NCBI GenBank assembly: GCA_004195515.1
Contig: PSPR01000013.1
Location: forward strand, 1-45,943
From: Methanobacteriota archaeon
Lineage (GTDB): Archaea > Thermoplasmatota > Poseidoniia > Poseidoniales > Poseidoniaceae
Reading direction: 5' to 3'
DNA: 45,943 nucleotides
Positions 1 to 8,102 of this stretch are shown here, in pieces. The position numbers and the translations under genes are program-made. The notes below the pieces were generated by a model. That model ran no database searches, was not told the origin of the DNA, and saw nothing but the letters and a program-made list of their open reading frames with translations. The first letter of the stretch is position 1; each line of letters opens with the position of its first letter.

Positions 1-212
1 CATTCTCCAGTTACGAGATGGTATCCTCCGCGACTGTAATTCCCGACATCATGTGAGGGGCTGTGGGCTGGATTGAATGGCTCATCGAGACTATCAAATT
101 CTTCAACCAAAGTCTCGACTCCAGACCAAGATACTATTGCCGGAGCCAGCAAAGACAGCAGATAAAATGCCAGTCCAAAAATAGTAACCATGCGCATTCT
201 ATCAGCGCTCAT
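1..212 (-). CDS. Partial CDS (runs off window start): N-terminal hydrophobic segment, probable membrane-anchored or secreted protein
   Basis: Reverse-strand reading from ATG at 212: MSADRMRMVTIFGLAFYLLSLLAPAIVSWSGVETLVEEFDSLDEPFNPAHSPSHDVGNYSRGGYHLVTGE..., open to the edge; signal or TM-like N-terminus. Confidence 0.6.
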   Translation of the reverse strand, partial: MSADRMRMVTIFGLAFYLLSLLAPAIVSWSGVETLVEEFDSLDEPFNPAHSPSHDVGNYSRGGYHLVTGE

Positions 213-449
213 AAATCCTGATGTTGAGCCTGAAATATAAATCTATCTCCAGCGATGAAAACCAACAAGAAAATAGCCTTGCTAAGAGTTCGATAGCGTC
301 CTCATTCATTCCTGCTTTTGCTGACTCTAATGCCGCACTCGATGCTTTTACTATCACTTATAATGGACCAATTTATTCAGGTTTAGTGTTGATGAGTAAT
401 CTAATCTGCCGGGAGAAAGTTCATTATCGAGATTAGCCAAAGTTGAGCC

Positions 450-633
450 ATGAGCAAGGCCACCCCCCTCCTGATAGCCCTATTGCTGATGACAACCGCA
501 ATCGCTGGTTGCTTCGATCAAAGTTGAAGCGCCGGTTGAGAAAACTCCAGTCTCTTATGATAATGTAGCCGATATTACCGCGCATAAAATCGAAGCAAAA
601 AAATCGGCATTTACTAAAGTTCAAGACTCTTGA
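450..633 (+). pseudogene. Small lipoprotein, apparently interrupted by a 1-nt frameshift (lipobox AIAGC)
   Basis: ATG450 reads MSKATPLLIALLLMTTAIAGCFDQS* (stop 525-527). The frame starting at 520 continues KVEAPVEKTPVSYDNVADITAHKIEAKKSAFTKVQDS* (stop 631-633). Joining the two with a 1-nt change gives a normal small lipoprotein. Confidence 0.5.
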
Positions 634-914
634 TACGCGGTTATTGCGCTTGGCTGAATCAAGCCAAAGTTGTGAGAATCTTCAGAGGCGAGCGGATCTG
701 GATTATCACCTTGAACAAAAATCCCTTCGGCTCTTATTTCTTTAATTCTTTTCAGACAAATTACTTTTGGTTTAAATGGGTGAAAAAATGCAATCAGGTC
801 AGATTTTTTTAGCTCTTGGCCGTTGAATTCTGTAAAATCAACAATCGATCCATCAGACCAAGTTGGCCACATTGAATCGCCTTTGACGATCACTTTCACG
901 ATGCGCGAATCCAT
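621..914 (-). CDS. sodX: S26/S24-like signal peptidase, Ni-superoxide dismutase maturation protease
   Basis: KGDSMWPTWSDGSIVDF (Ser motif) and PKVICLKRIKEI (Lys motif), 97 aa; start overlaps the 3' end of sodN by 19 nt. Confidence 0.85.
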   Translation of the reverse strand: MDSRIVKVIVKGDSMWPTWSDGSIVDFTEFNGQELKKSDLIAFFHPFKPKVICLKRIKEIRAEGIFVQGDNPDPLASEDSHNFGLIQPSAITAYQES

Positions 915-1360
915 GGGACTTCACGGCCTTTGATCGCCCAAAATAAATTGTGAATGTTTTCGATTGCATCCATTAATTCCTGTGCGTGAGTTGGTGAGAC
1001 CTCGACCTTACATGCCGAGCAAAGTTTTGCTGCCTGCCAGAAGGTATTGTGAATTCCGGGGTTGGTTTCCAAATGAACCGGCTTGAAGAAATCGGTCCAC
1101 AGAACCAATAATTCACTCTTGCACTTGTGTGCTTCCTCTTCCTTGATGGCTGCATATCGACTCATTGTGTTGATATAAGCAGCCATTGCTGGCCCGTCAT
1201 CGGTAGACGGGCAGGTTAAAGCGACCATTTTATTGGTCATGGATTGTACAGCTTCACCTGCGATGCGAGCACTAGCAGGGTCATACACTCCGCATGGTCC
1301 ATCACAGTGGGCTTCGGCGACGATAATTTTGGTTTTTTCACTCATCGGTTTAATCTCCAT
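896..1360 (-). CDS. sodN: Nickel superoxide dismutase precursor
   Basis: Nickel-hook motif HCDGPCGVYDPASARIAGEAV preceded by a short propeptide (MEIKPMSEKTKIIVAEA); adjacent sodX. Confidence 0.93.
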   Translation of the reverse strand: MEIKPMSEKTKIIVAEAHCDGPCGVYDPASARIAGEAVQSMTNKMVALTCPSTDDGPAMAAYINTMSRYAAIKEEEAHKCKSELLVLWTDFFKPVHLETNPGIHNTFWQAAKLCSACKVEVSPTHAQELMDAIENIHNLFWAIKGREVPWIRAS

Positions 1361-1496
1361 TAACCATGCGACAATGGCGGCATCATATCAAGGTGTGCGT
1401 CGTTTAAGATTGTTGACGACATGGCCTTTAGTCAAGGCAGAGTCCCACAATGGTTATGTGTGTCGGGAAGGTCGGTTGACATACAGGTGATTCTTA

Positions 1497-2440
1497 TGAA
1501 GGCTCTGCGACGTTCCATGTTCTTGCTGGCACTCTATCTTACAAGCATGCTTCTAGTTGCTACCCCTGCTGCAGCACAAGTTTCCGTACCAGCGGTTGAT
1601 TTGTCGTGTAGCACAGTTTATGCATCGGGTTCTATCGAGATTGATGTATATCCTGGTGCAGCACTTTCCGGCTATGCTAATTGCCGTGTTGCAAACCCAA
1701 CCACTTATATCGAGCGCATTCAAATTCAAGTGGTTGCAGATGGATTATCGGTTGCAGGAGCAGGAACAGTCACCGTCGGTGGAAACTCCGAAACAGATGT
1801 TCAAGTCACTATCCGTGCTAACCCCCGAATGCAGATGGGAAGTCAGCAACTCAAGGTTACTGCAACAGTAATCGAAGCAAACGGTGCAACTCCACCAAAT
1901 AATGCTGAGTCGCAATATACCATGATTATCGCTATCATGCAATTCAGTCGTCTTCAGGTTGAGGCTACAGAGTCTTTCTTACAACTAGGTCCTCGAACCG
2001 ATCACAACTTTGAGTTCAAGGTCTTTAACCAAGGCAATTGGGCTGACAAGTTCAAGGTTGGAGTCACCGATAACTCTCGAGACAAATTAGAAGAAAATGG
2101 ATTCACGATATCTATCCCAATGGTTTCGGTTGAAATCGAAGTAGGCAACGTGCCTCAGAAAGTTCGTATTATGGTTCGAACTCCAAAGAATCAGGGTTGG
2201 ACAGATGAATACCACACCTTGGAATTTACGGCTGAATCTGAATTTTCTTGCCGGCACGAAAAGAGTGGATGTAATTCCCAAACTCAGATGGTCACCATCT
2301 ATGTCCGTGGTATTTATCTACCAGGATTCGAGATCATCCCATCTTTATCCATGCTTGGATTAGCAGCAGCAGTCCTCGCTCGTCGAAACCTCGACGATGA
2401 AGAGGAATTGGAGTTGCGTGAAGCGGCTCCCGGCCTGTGA
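1497..2440 (+). CDS. Secreted surface protein with PGF-CTERM-like C-terminal sorting signal
   Basis: ORF 1421..2440; likely start ATG1497 (MKALRRSMFLLALYLTSMLLVATPAAAQ signal peptide) after SD-like AGGTGATT. C-terminus LPGFEIIPSLSMLGLAAAVLARRNLDDEEELE. Confidence 0.8.
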
Positions 2441-2464
2441 CGTTAAATTACAAATATGGACCTT

Positions 2465-2485
2465 CAACCCCTCAAAGAGGGGTTG
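2465..2485. promoter_or_regulatory. Perfect 9-bp hairpin CAACCCCTC-AAA-GAGGGGTTG
   Basis: Exact inverted repeat between CDS 1497-2440 and CDS 2540-3676. A second hairpin, GCGATG-CA-CATCGC, lies at 2499-2512. Confidence 0.6.
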
Positions 2486-2539
2486 GGTTGATAACATAGC
2501 GATGCACATCGCAAATTGCTCAAAGAGCAGGTGATTGAA

Positions 2540-3676
2540 ATGGGTGGACTACTCGACAAGGCAGAAAAAGTCGCAGAAGCTGTGGATGCAACTCTAGATT
2601 TGGAAGTGAATTCAAATCACAAAGAAGCGATGATTTCTGATGAAGGCATGAAAGGTGCACTATTTCAAATCGCAGGATCTATTGGTTTATTGGTAATTCT
2701 GGGTCTGATATTCTACTTCAAATATGTGAATTGGTACCTCTTTGGAGTTTCACTAATTGTGAGTTGGGCCGTTTTCAATGCTCAAGAATTAATTGAAAAG
2801 AATTTCAACCCCACCAAATTGATTGCAACCGCAGTTGGTTGGCTTGTATTATCGATGGCGGTAATGGGTGGAAGTTTCTTTATTGGTGCTGCAGGCGGAG
2901 TAAAAATCACCGAGATTACTTTCGATGAAGATGATGACCAACTTCGAATTACCGTTTACGGCAGTTCTGGAGATGACTTCCATTTAGAAGTTGTAAAAGA
3001 AGGAACTACTCTATGTTCTGATGATGGCTCAATCGGCATGGATAAAACCACAATTTCATTCCCAATAGCCGATTGTTGGGATGGTAATGCGTTCGATGAA
3101 TCGGGCGATGATGTTATCGAATATCTTGCCGTTGTGAGTTCTGGCTCTGACGTGGACTCATATAAGGTGCCTCCAGCCATCATGTCTAGAGAGATTACAG
3201 GTGCTTTGGTAAAAGTAGTCGAGCTAACCTCGACTACCGATAATGTTGAGTACGATGGTCTTCAGGTCGATATGATTCTAGGAATTGATTCTGAAACCAA
3301 TACCTACATCTTTGGCAATGGTGCTTATGGTGGTTCAGAACCTTTGTTGATCAAGGCTGATTGGTCAGCAACTATCGAAGTTCTATATGGTGGAGACACC
3401 GTTTATACCTACTCGAAAATAACTTCAAATGAAGGATTAGCGAGTGGAGTTGGCGAATTCGATTTAGGTTGGGTTCAGATCACATCGAATTCAGGCGGAA
3501 ACTTAGATAGGTCTCATTTCTACCAAGATGACGGTTGTTATACCTTCAAGATCTCCGTCAAGAATGAAATCACTGGTCAAACATTGGTCGATGACCGTAG
3601 TCAATTGGAATTATTCTGGGACGATAACGAAGCCGATGACGATTCCGCCAATGATCAAAGTGCTCAAAACTGTTGA
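2540..3676 (+). CDS. Membrane protein: acidic N-terminal segment, about 3-4 TM helices, C-terminal extracytoplasmic acidic beta-rich domain
   Basis: ORF 2516..3676, likely ATG2540 after AGGTGAT SD-like sequence; hydrophobic segments IAGSIGLLVILGLIFYF, WYLFGVSLIVSWAVF, LVLSMAVMGGSFFIGAAGG. Confidence 0.75.
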   Translation: MGGLLDKAEKVAEAVDATLDLEVNSNHKEAMISDEGMKGALFQIAGSIGLLVILGLIFYFKYVNWYLFGVSLIVSWAVFNAQELIEKNFNPTKLIATAVGWLVLSMAVMGGSFFIGAAGGVKITEITFDEDDDQLRITVYGSSGDDFHLEVVKEGTTLCSDDGSIGMDKTTISFPIADCWDGNAFDESGDDVIEYLAVVSSGSDVDSYKVPPAIMSREITGALVKVVELTSTTDNVEYDGLQVDMILGIDSETNTYIFGNGAYGGSEPLLIKADWSATIEVLYGGDTVYTYSKITSNEGLASGVGEFDLGWVQITSNSGGNLDRSHFYQDDGCYTFKISVKNEITGQTLVDDRSQLELFWDDNEADDDSANDQSAQNC

Positions 3677-4333
3677 TTAATTTGTTGTATTTTCATCGAT
3701 TGTACTCAGTAAATTGATCATTAAATTTTGATTTTGAATCATCTGATTTGATTTTCCATCAATTGAATCCAATTTGTCATTCATCGAATCCAATTTGTTA
3801 TTCATCATATCCAATTTGTTATTCATCAGATCCAATTTGTTATTCATCAGATCCAATTTGTTATCCATAACCTCCAATTTGTCCAATATTTTTATTAGAA
3901 CTGTATTGATTCTATCCAATGAAATTGTCATCCGGTCTAGACCATCACCCATCCGGTCTAAAGCATCACCCATCCGGTCGAGTTTATCCAAGGCGAGGTC
4001 GAACCGATCGGCCTCGCCCTCAATCGAATTTGGCACCCTGCACATTGGCATCGGCAGGCCTCCCCTTACTACTAGAGCATCCTTCACTTTTATTTTTACA
4101 CCGAGTTCATTCATAAGTTTGGTGGTGACCTCGATGAAAGTGGTCATTGAATTATTAGAACCACTAATCACAGTTTTCACAAGTTTTCCGTCGGTTTGGT
4201 CATTGAAAATCAATCCTTCTAGACCACTTTGGTTCGCTATTTTTATTATTTTCCTTCTGAATCCCTTCATCTGGACTTCACCAATAAGGTGAATCGATTT
4301 GCTGACCCAATCCATTTCAATTGTTGCTTGCAT
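3677..4333 (-). CDS. Acylphosphatase-like N-terminal domain fused to long heptad-repeat coiled coil
   Basis: IHLIGEVQMKGFRRKIIKIANQSGLEGLIFNDQTDGKL resembles the acylphosphatase GxVQGVGFR...GxVxNxxDG pattern. C-terminal repeats DRMGDALDRMGDGL... and NKLDLMNNKLDLMNNKLDMMN.... Confidence 0.72.
   Translation of the reverse strand: MQATIEMDWVSKSIHLIGEVQMKGFRRKIIKIANQSGLEGLIFNDQTDGKLVKTVISGSNNSMTTFIEVTTKLMNELGVKIKVKDALVVRGGLPMPMCRVPNSIEGEADRFDLALDKLDRMGDALDRMGDGLDRMTISLDRINTVLIKILDKLEVMDNKLDLMNNKLDLMNNKLDMMNNKLDSMNDKLDSIDGKSNQMIQNQNLMINLLSTIDENTTN
3760..3885. repeat. 21-bp tandem repeats (about 6 units, consensus tcatcagatccaatttgttat) encoding heptads
   Basis: Units at 3760-3780, 3781-3801, 3802-3822, 3823-3843, 3844-3864, 3865-3885; the two central units are identical. 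Confidence 0.85.
3929..3991. repeat. Second, sequence-distinct 21-bp tandem repeat (3 units, catccggtctagaccatcacc-like)
   Basis: Units at 3929-3949, 3950-3970, 3971-3991, within the same coiled-coil CDS. Confidence 0.8.
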
Positions 4334-4411
4334 ACCTCATTAAATTTGTAGGCAAAGCAACTACATGTTTCCGGTGACCCCATGAACAAAAGTGAAAGTA
4401 AAACAGAACAT

Positions 4412-4427
4412 CAGTACTAAAGTACTG
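4412..4427. promoter_or_regulatory. Perfect inverted repeat CAGTACT-AA-AGTACTG between two minus-strand genes
   Basis: Exact 7+7 bp palindrome in the 121-bp gap between stop of CDS 4455-6098 and start of CDS 3677-4333. Confidence 0.5.
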
Positions 4428-4454
4428 GATTCTAAGCAAAGGTGAATGTGAAAA

Positions 4455-6098
4455 TTAATTGATGGAGCCAATGTCTTCATCCTCAACTTCAACTTCGACT
4501 TCATCATTTTCTTTGTGAGCCTTATTTCTGCTGGAGATAAAGAAGAGAATACCTCCAATCGCTAAACCGATGAAAATGGGTACAGTTAGATTAGCACCAT
4601 CTTCTTCTGCATCTGCCCAAACAACGGTATTTGAGGTGGCAAATGATCCAGATCCAACATTGATGCCTTCGAATGAATCAGGGATATAAACGCCGCACTC
4701 GAGGGTTTTTGACCCTTCATATGCTTCATCCCAATTAATTGGAACCTCGACGGTTTCACCGGCTTCAATCAAGGTCTTTACAGTTAATCCGATGTTGACA
4801 TCTTCGCCACCACTAGTGCATTCTAGGAAAATATTTGCAGAAGCAGAGCCGCTATTTTCTATGCTAACCATTACTCCAAGACGCTTATTTGTAACCGCAT
4901 TAGAATCGCTTTCCACAATCGATAAAACCTCAATCATTGGAAGATCTATTTCAACATCGAAATGATTGGTGAGTGGAATTGATTCTACAGTAATGGAATA
5001 ATCTCCCCAGGTATTGGAAATTGTAGCGACACCACTTGCTGATTCGGTATGGAGATCTCCATTTCCATCTTGCCAGCGAACCAAACGGCTTCGCTCGGTT
5101 GGTCCAATTATGATGATATTATCTGTACATTCTGCAGAGGTTTGTTGAACATAGGAGCAATCACCGAGGCTTCCTAATTCAATTGAGTCATAGCCAATGT
5201 CTGTTGGGCTGAATGTGATATTAGACGATTGTACTCCGACGGTTCTAGAGGTCAATATATTGATCCAATTATCGATAAAGTCACCAGTACCATTCGAATT
5301 GATCCAGGTGATACTAGCATCGTCCCAGACGATTATATCTTCATCGGTTAGAGAGCCAGAAAGACTACTTCCACTAATGATGAGAGCTCCGGTCACATCG
5401 ATTGGCCCGGTTCCTTCAAGGGTTGAATCTATGATTGAACAATTTGCTGAACAATCGATGCTTGGCCCAATAACTATTGCTGAATTAATTGTTAGTTGGC
5501 CATTATTAACGATGGACCATGCTTGGGAATCATATTCAGTTACGACAGATAATCCATCGCCGTCCAAGTCTTCGGGTTGAAGTATGAACGGTGTATTGCC
5601 TTGAGGTGAAACTTGAATATCATCGATTGCTACAACTTGGAAGGTTAGATGGAAGACCGAAATCACGATATTTGCTTGTTCGAGGCTACCATTCCAATCG
5701 AATACATCTCCGGTCCAGTTTTCAAAGGTTTGATTTTCAATCGTGAAGGTAAGAGGATAAATTACTTCATCGTGGAAATTTAAGCGAATTGTTCCCGTTG
5801 GCCCAGCATTGTTTACTGGTATGATGATATTTGACCAACCAGCCAAAACCAATTTGGATGGTGCTATCGTGCTGAGATTTCCAGAAATAATTAATTCAGC
5901 GCCGTCCTCGATGACAAATGATGCATTGTCATCGACGATATAATCGCCGGAAATGGTCAAGGTCGATCCGGTTTTCACGGTCGTCAGGCCAGAGATATTT
6001 CCACTATCGGACCACTCATCATCAGAATCGATATCTGCAGCAGAAACCCCGATGAGGCTGCCCAAAACTAAGAAGGTTAGGAAAAAAGCGCTTCGCAT
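4455..6098 (-). CDS. Secreted, C-terminally TM-anchored surface protein with acidic cytoplasmic tail
   Basis: ORF 4455..6134, likely start ATG6098 (MRSAFFLTFLVLGSLIGVSAADIDSDD) preceded by AAGGTAATC. C-terminal TM LTVPIFIGLAIGGILFFISSRNK, tail EVEVEVEDEDIGSIN. Confidence 0.8.
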   Translation of the reverse strand: MRSAFFLTFLVLGSLIGVSAADIDSDDEWSDSGNISGLTTVKTGSTLTISGDYIVDDNASFVIEDGAELIISGNLSTIAPSKLVLAGWSNIIIPVNNAGPTGTIRLNFHDEVIYPLTFTIENQTFENWTGDVFDWNGSLEQANIVISVFHLTFQVVAIDDIQVSPQGNTPFILQPEDLDGDGLSVVTEYDSQAWSIVNNGQLTINSAIVIGPSIDCSANCSIIDSTLEGTGPIDVTGALIISGSSLSGSLTDEDIIVWDDASITWINSNGTGDFIDNWINILTSRTVGVQSSNITFSPTDIGYDSIELGSLGDCSYVQQTSAECTDNIIIIGPTERSRLVRWQDGNGDLHTESASGVATISNTWGDYSITVESIPLTNHFDVEIDLPMIEVLSIVESDSNAVTNKRLGVMVSIENSGSASANIFLECTSGGEDVNIGLTVKTLIEAGETVEVPINWDEAYEGSKTLECGVYIPDSFEGINVGSGSFATSNTVVWADAEEDGANLTVPIFIGLAIGGILFFISSRNKAHKENDEVEVEVEDEDIGSIN

Positions 6099-6131
6099 GA
6101 TTACCTTGTGGGGGCCACTTGCAAATGAATT

Positions 6132-6146
6132 CACCCCTATGGGGTG
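6132..6146. promoter_or_regulatory. Hairpin CACCCC-TAT-GGGGTG upstream of minus-strand surface protein gene
   Basis: Perfect 6-bp inverted repeat 34 nt upstream of inferred ATG6098. Confidence 0.45.
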
Positions 6147-6152
6147 TAATAA

Positions 6153-6761
6153 TCAATATGGAACGTCTTTCCAACCGATTTTGTAACCGATCAAATTGAA
6201 TGAGCGGTGCAAAATAGGTGTAATACCGATTAACAACGCCATCGGTAACAATAGTGTTCGGTCGCCGTGAGCGGCGCTGGTCAAGAAAATTTGACCGAAA
6301 ACGAAGACTGAAATTGCGAAAGGTAAAGTGTCTAATAGTGGGGCCTTTGATGATACATCGCCTTCACGCTTCATACCTTTTCGGCGCTTGAAAAAAGAAC
6401 CGGTCGAATCCCCGACCAAGCTGGTAAAACCGAGGAATGTGCCGAGGAAAAATGCATTTGCAGTCCAACCGCTGGCACCTTCGGTTGGTGAGATAAAAAT
6501 CCAAGTTGCAGGAATCATTGTCATCAATGCACAAAGAAGACCAGATGTTAGTGAACCACCAACCAATCCGTTCCAGGTCTTACCGTCGCCTAGAATTCGG
6601 TTACCATCCTTGTGGACGCGACCGCCATCGATAGGCCATGGACCATATCCGGTTTTGGGCAACCATTTGCCCCACATCATCGCAAAGGTGTTAACCAAAA
6701 AGCCGGGGAGGTAAATCCAGAGGCAAAATAACATCAACTCAAAGGTGTTACCCTCGTACAT
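6153..6761 (-). CDS. carS: CDP-archaeol synthase (CarS/DUF46 family)
   Basis: Multi-TM protein with GPWPIDGGRVHKDGNRILGDGKTWNGLVGG and LGFTSLVGDSTGSFFKRRKGMKREGD. Confidence 0.88.
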   Translation of the reverse strand: MYEGNTFELMLFCLWIYLPGFLVNTFAMMWGKWLPKTGYGPWPIDGGRVHKDGNRILGDGKTWNGLVGGSLTSGLLCALMTMIPATWIFISPTEGASGWTANAFFLGTFLGFTSLVGDSTGSFFKRRKGMKREGDVSSKAPLLDTLPFAISVFVFGQIFLTSAAHGDRTLLLPMALLIGITPILHRSFNLIGYKIGWKDVPY

Positions 6762-6860
6762 AATTCAGGGTCGGGCTGGTCAAGCCCTTGAACCCTCTTA
6801 GCAAATTAACTGCGAAGATACCTTATTTGCTTGGTCGGCTTGGCAACCGATATGGCTGGT

Positions 6861-8102
6861 ATGACTGTTTTGGTTGTCGGCGGTGGCGGTAGAGAGCACG
6901 CACTTTGTTTGGGCTTGGCAGATAGCCAAAGTATCGGAGAGATTCATTGTGCTCCTGGCAATGCTGGAACCGCACAATTAGCGACCAATCATGTCTTTAC
7001 TGATACAACCGATCTTGTACATCTCGCCTTTCAATTAGATGTTGATTTCGTTGTCGCAGGTCCTGAGGCACCGCTATGCGAAGGCCTAGCCGATCTATTG
7101 GCAAAAATGGATATCCCGTGCTTTGGCCCGGTCGCAGCGCTTGCTCGATTAGAAGGTAGCAAATTACATGCCAAGCAAGTGATGGCTGCCAATAATGTTC
7201 CAACAGCAGATTTTCACATATTGAACAAAGACAGCGATATAGGCGCAGCACTCGATGATTTTTCGGGAAATCCTTGGGTTGTAAAGCGAGATGTCTTAGC
7301 TGGTGGTAAAGGGGTTGTAGTCACTTCCAAAAGAGGAGAGGCTATGGACTTCATTTCGGATTCAATCAATAAAGATGGCCGGGTTTTACTAGAAGATTTC
7401 TTACCAGGCCAAGAGACTAGTCTACTTGTTATCATGGATGGGTCAAGTTATGTTTGCTTGCCGGCAAGTCAAGACCACAAACGTGAATTTGAAGGTGATA
7501 AAGGTCGCAATACCGGTGGGATGGGAGCATATGCTCCGGCGCCATGTTATACTCAAGAAGTCCAAGAAAAGGCCCTTCAAAGAATTGTTAAACCTATGCA
7601 CGCAGCCCTTAGTGCAAAACGAGTTCCTTACCGTGGCGTCCTATATATCGGCTTGATGATCGATGAGAATAACGACCCTTATGTGGTTGAATTCAATGTC
7701 AGATTTGGCGATCCCGAATGCCAAATCACAATTCCGTTAATCTCTAGTGATCTCGGTGAATTACTATTTTCTGCAGCCATTGATGAATTGAAAAACATCG
7801 CTGTAAAATTCCACGATAAGCATGCACTAACAGTAGTATTGGCCGCAGAAAATTATCCTGGGCCAGTCGAAAAGGGTCGCCCGATTACAATTGGTAATCA
7901 TGAGGTTGAACACTCATGGGTGAACCATGCCGGTACAAAAATGTCTGAAGATGGTTTAATCTCAAATGGTGGTCGGGTATTAGCTGCGACCGGGATGGGG
8001 GATTCTCTTCAAGAGGCTGCAAAGAAGGCTTACGATTTGATTGAAAAAATCAATCTCAAAGGGTCTCATTACAGGCGAGATATCGGACATCGGGCACTTT
8101 GA
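6861..8102 (+). CDS. purD: Phosphoribosylamine--glycine ligase (GARS)
   Basis: MTVLVVGGGGREHAL, ATP-grasp region (PWVVKRDVLAGGKGVVVT), FNVRFGDPECQ signature. ORF opens at 6831; ATG6861 fits the family N-terminus. Confidence 0.95.
   Translation: MTVLVVGGGGREHALCLGLADSQSIGEIHCAPGNAGTAQLATNHVFTDTTDLVHLAFQLDVDFVVAGPEAPLCEGLADLLAKMDIPCFGPVAALARLEGSKLHAKQVMAANNVPTADFHILNKDSDIGAALDDFSGNPWVVKRDVLAGGKGVVVTSKRGEAMDFISDSINKDGRVLLEDFLPGQETSLLVIMDGSSYVCLPASQDHKREFEGDKGRNTGGMGAYAPAPCYTQEVQEKALQRIVKPMHAALSAKRVPYRGVLYIGLMIDENNDPYVVEFNVRFGDPECQITIPLISSDLGELLFSAAIDELKNIAVKFHDKHALTVVLAAENYPGPVEKGRPITIGNHEVEHSWVNHAGTKMSEDGLISNGGRVLAATGMGDSLQEAAKKAYDLIEKINLKGSHYRRDIGHRAL

Noticed and set aside
202-357. Minus-strand 51-aa GTG-start ORF (IVKASSAALESAKAGMNEDAIELLARLFSCWFSSLEIDLYFRLN...) ending over the start of the partial edge gene
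   Set aside because: Non-ATG start, short, and any family resemblance is too weak to support; could be a remnant but not defensible without a search.
221-624. Track ORFs 221..436(+), 433..624(-), 630..812(+)
   Set aside because: No recognizable motifs, odd composition, and they overlap better-supported features (frameshifted lipoprotein, sodX).
3774-4292. 172-aa plus-strand ORF opposite the coiled-coil gene
   Set aside because: Antisense shadow of the 21-bp repeats; the minus-strand reading gives a coherent acylphosphatase-like plus heptad protein.
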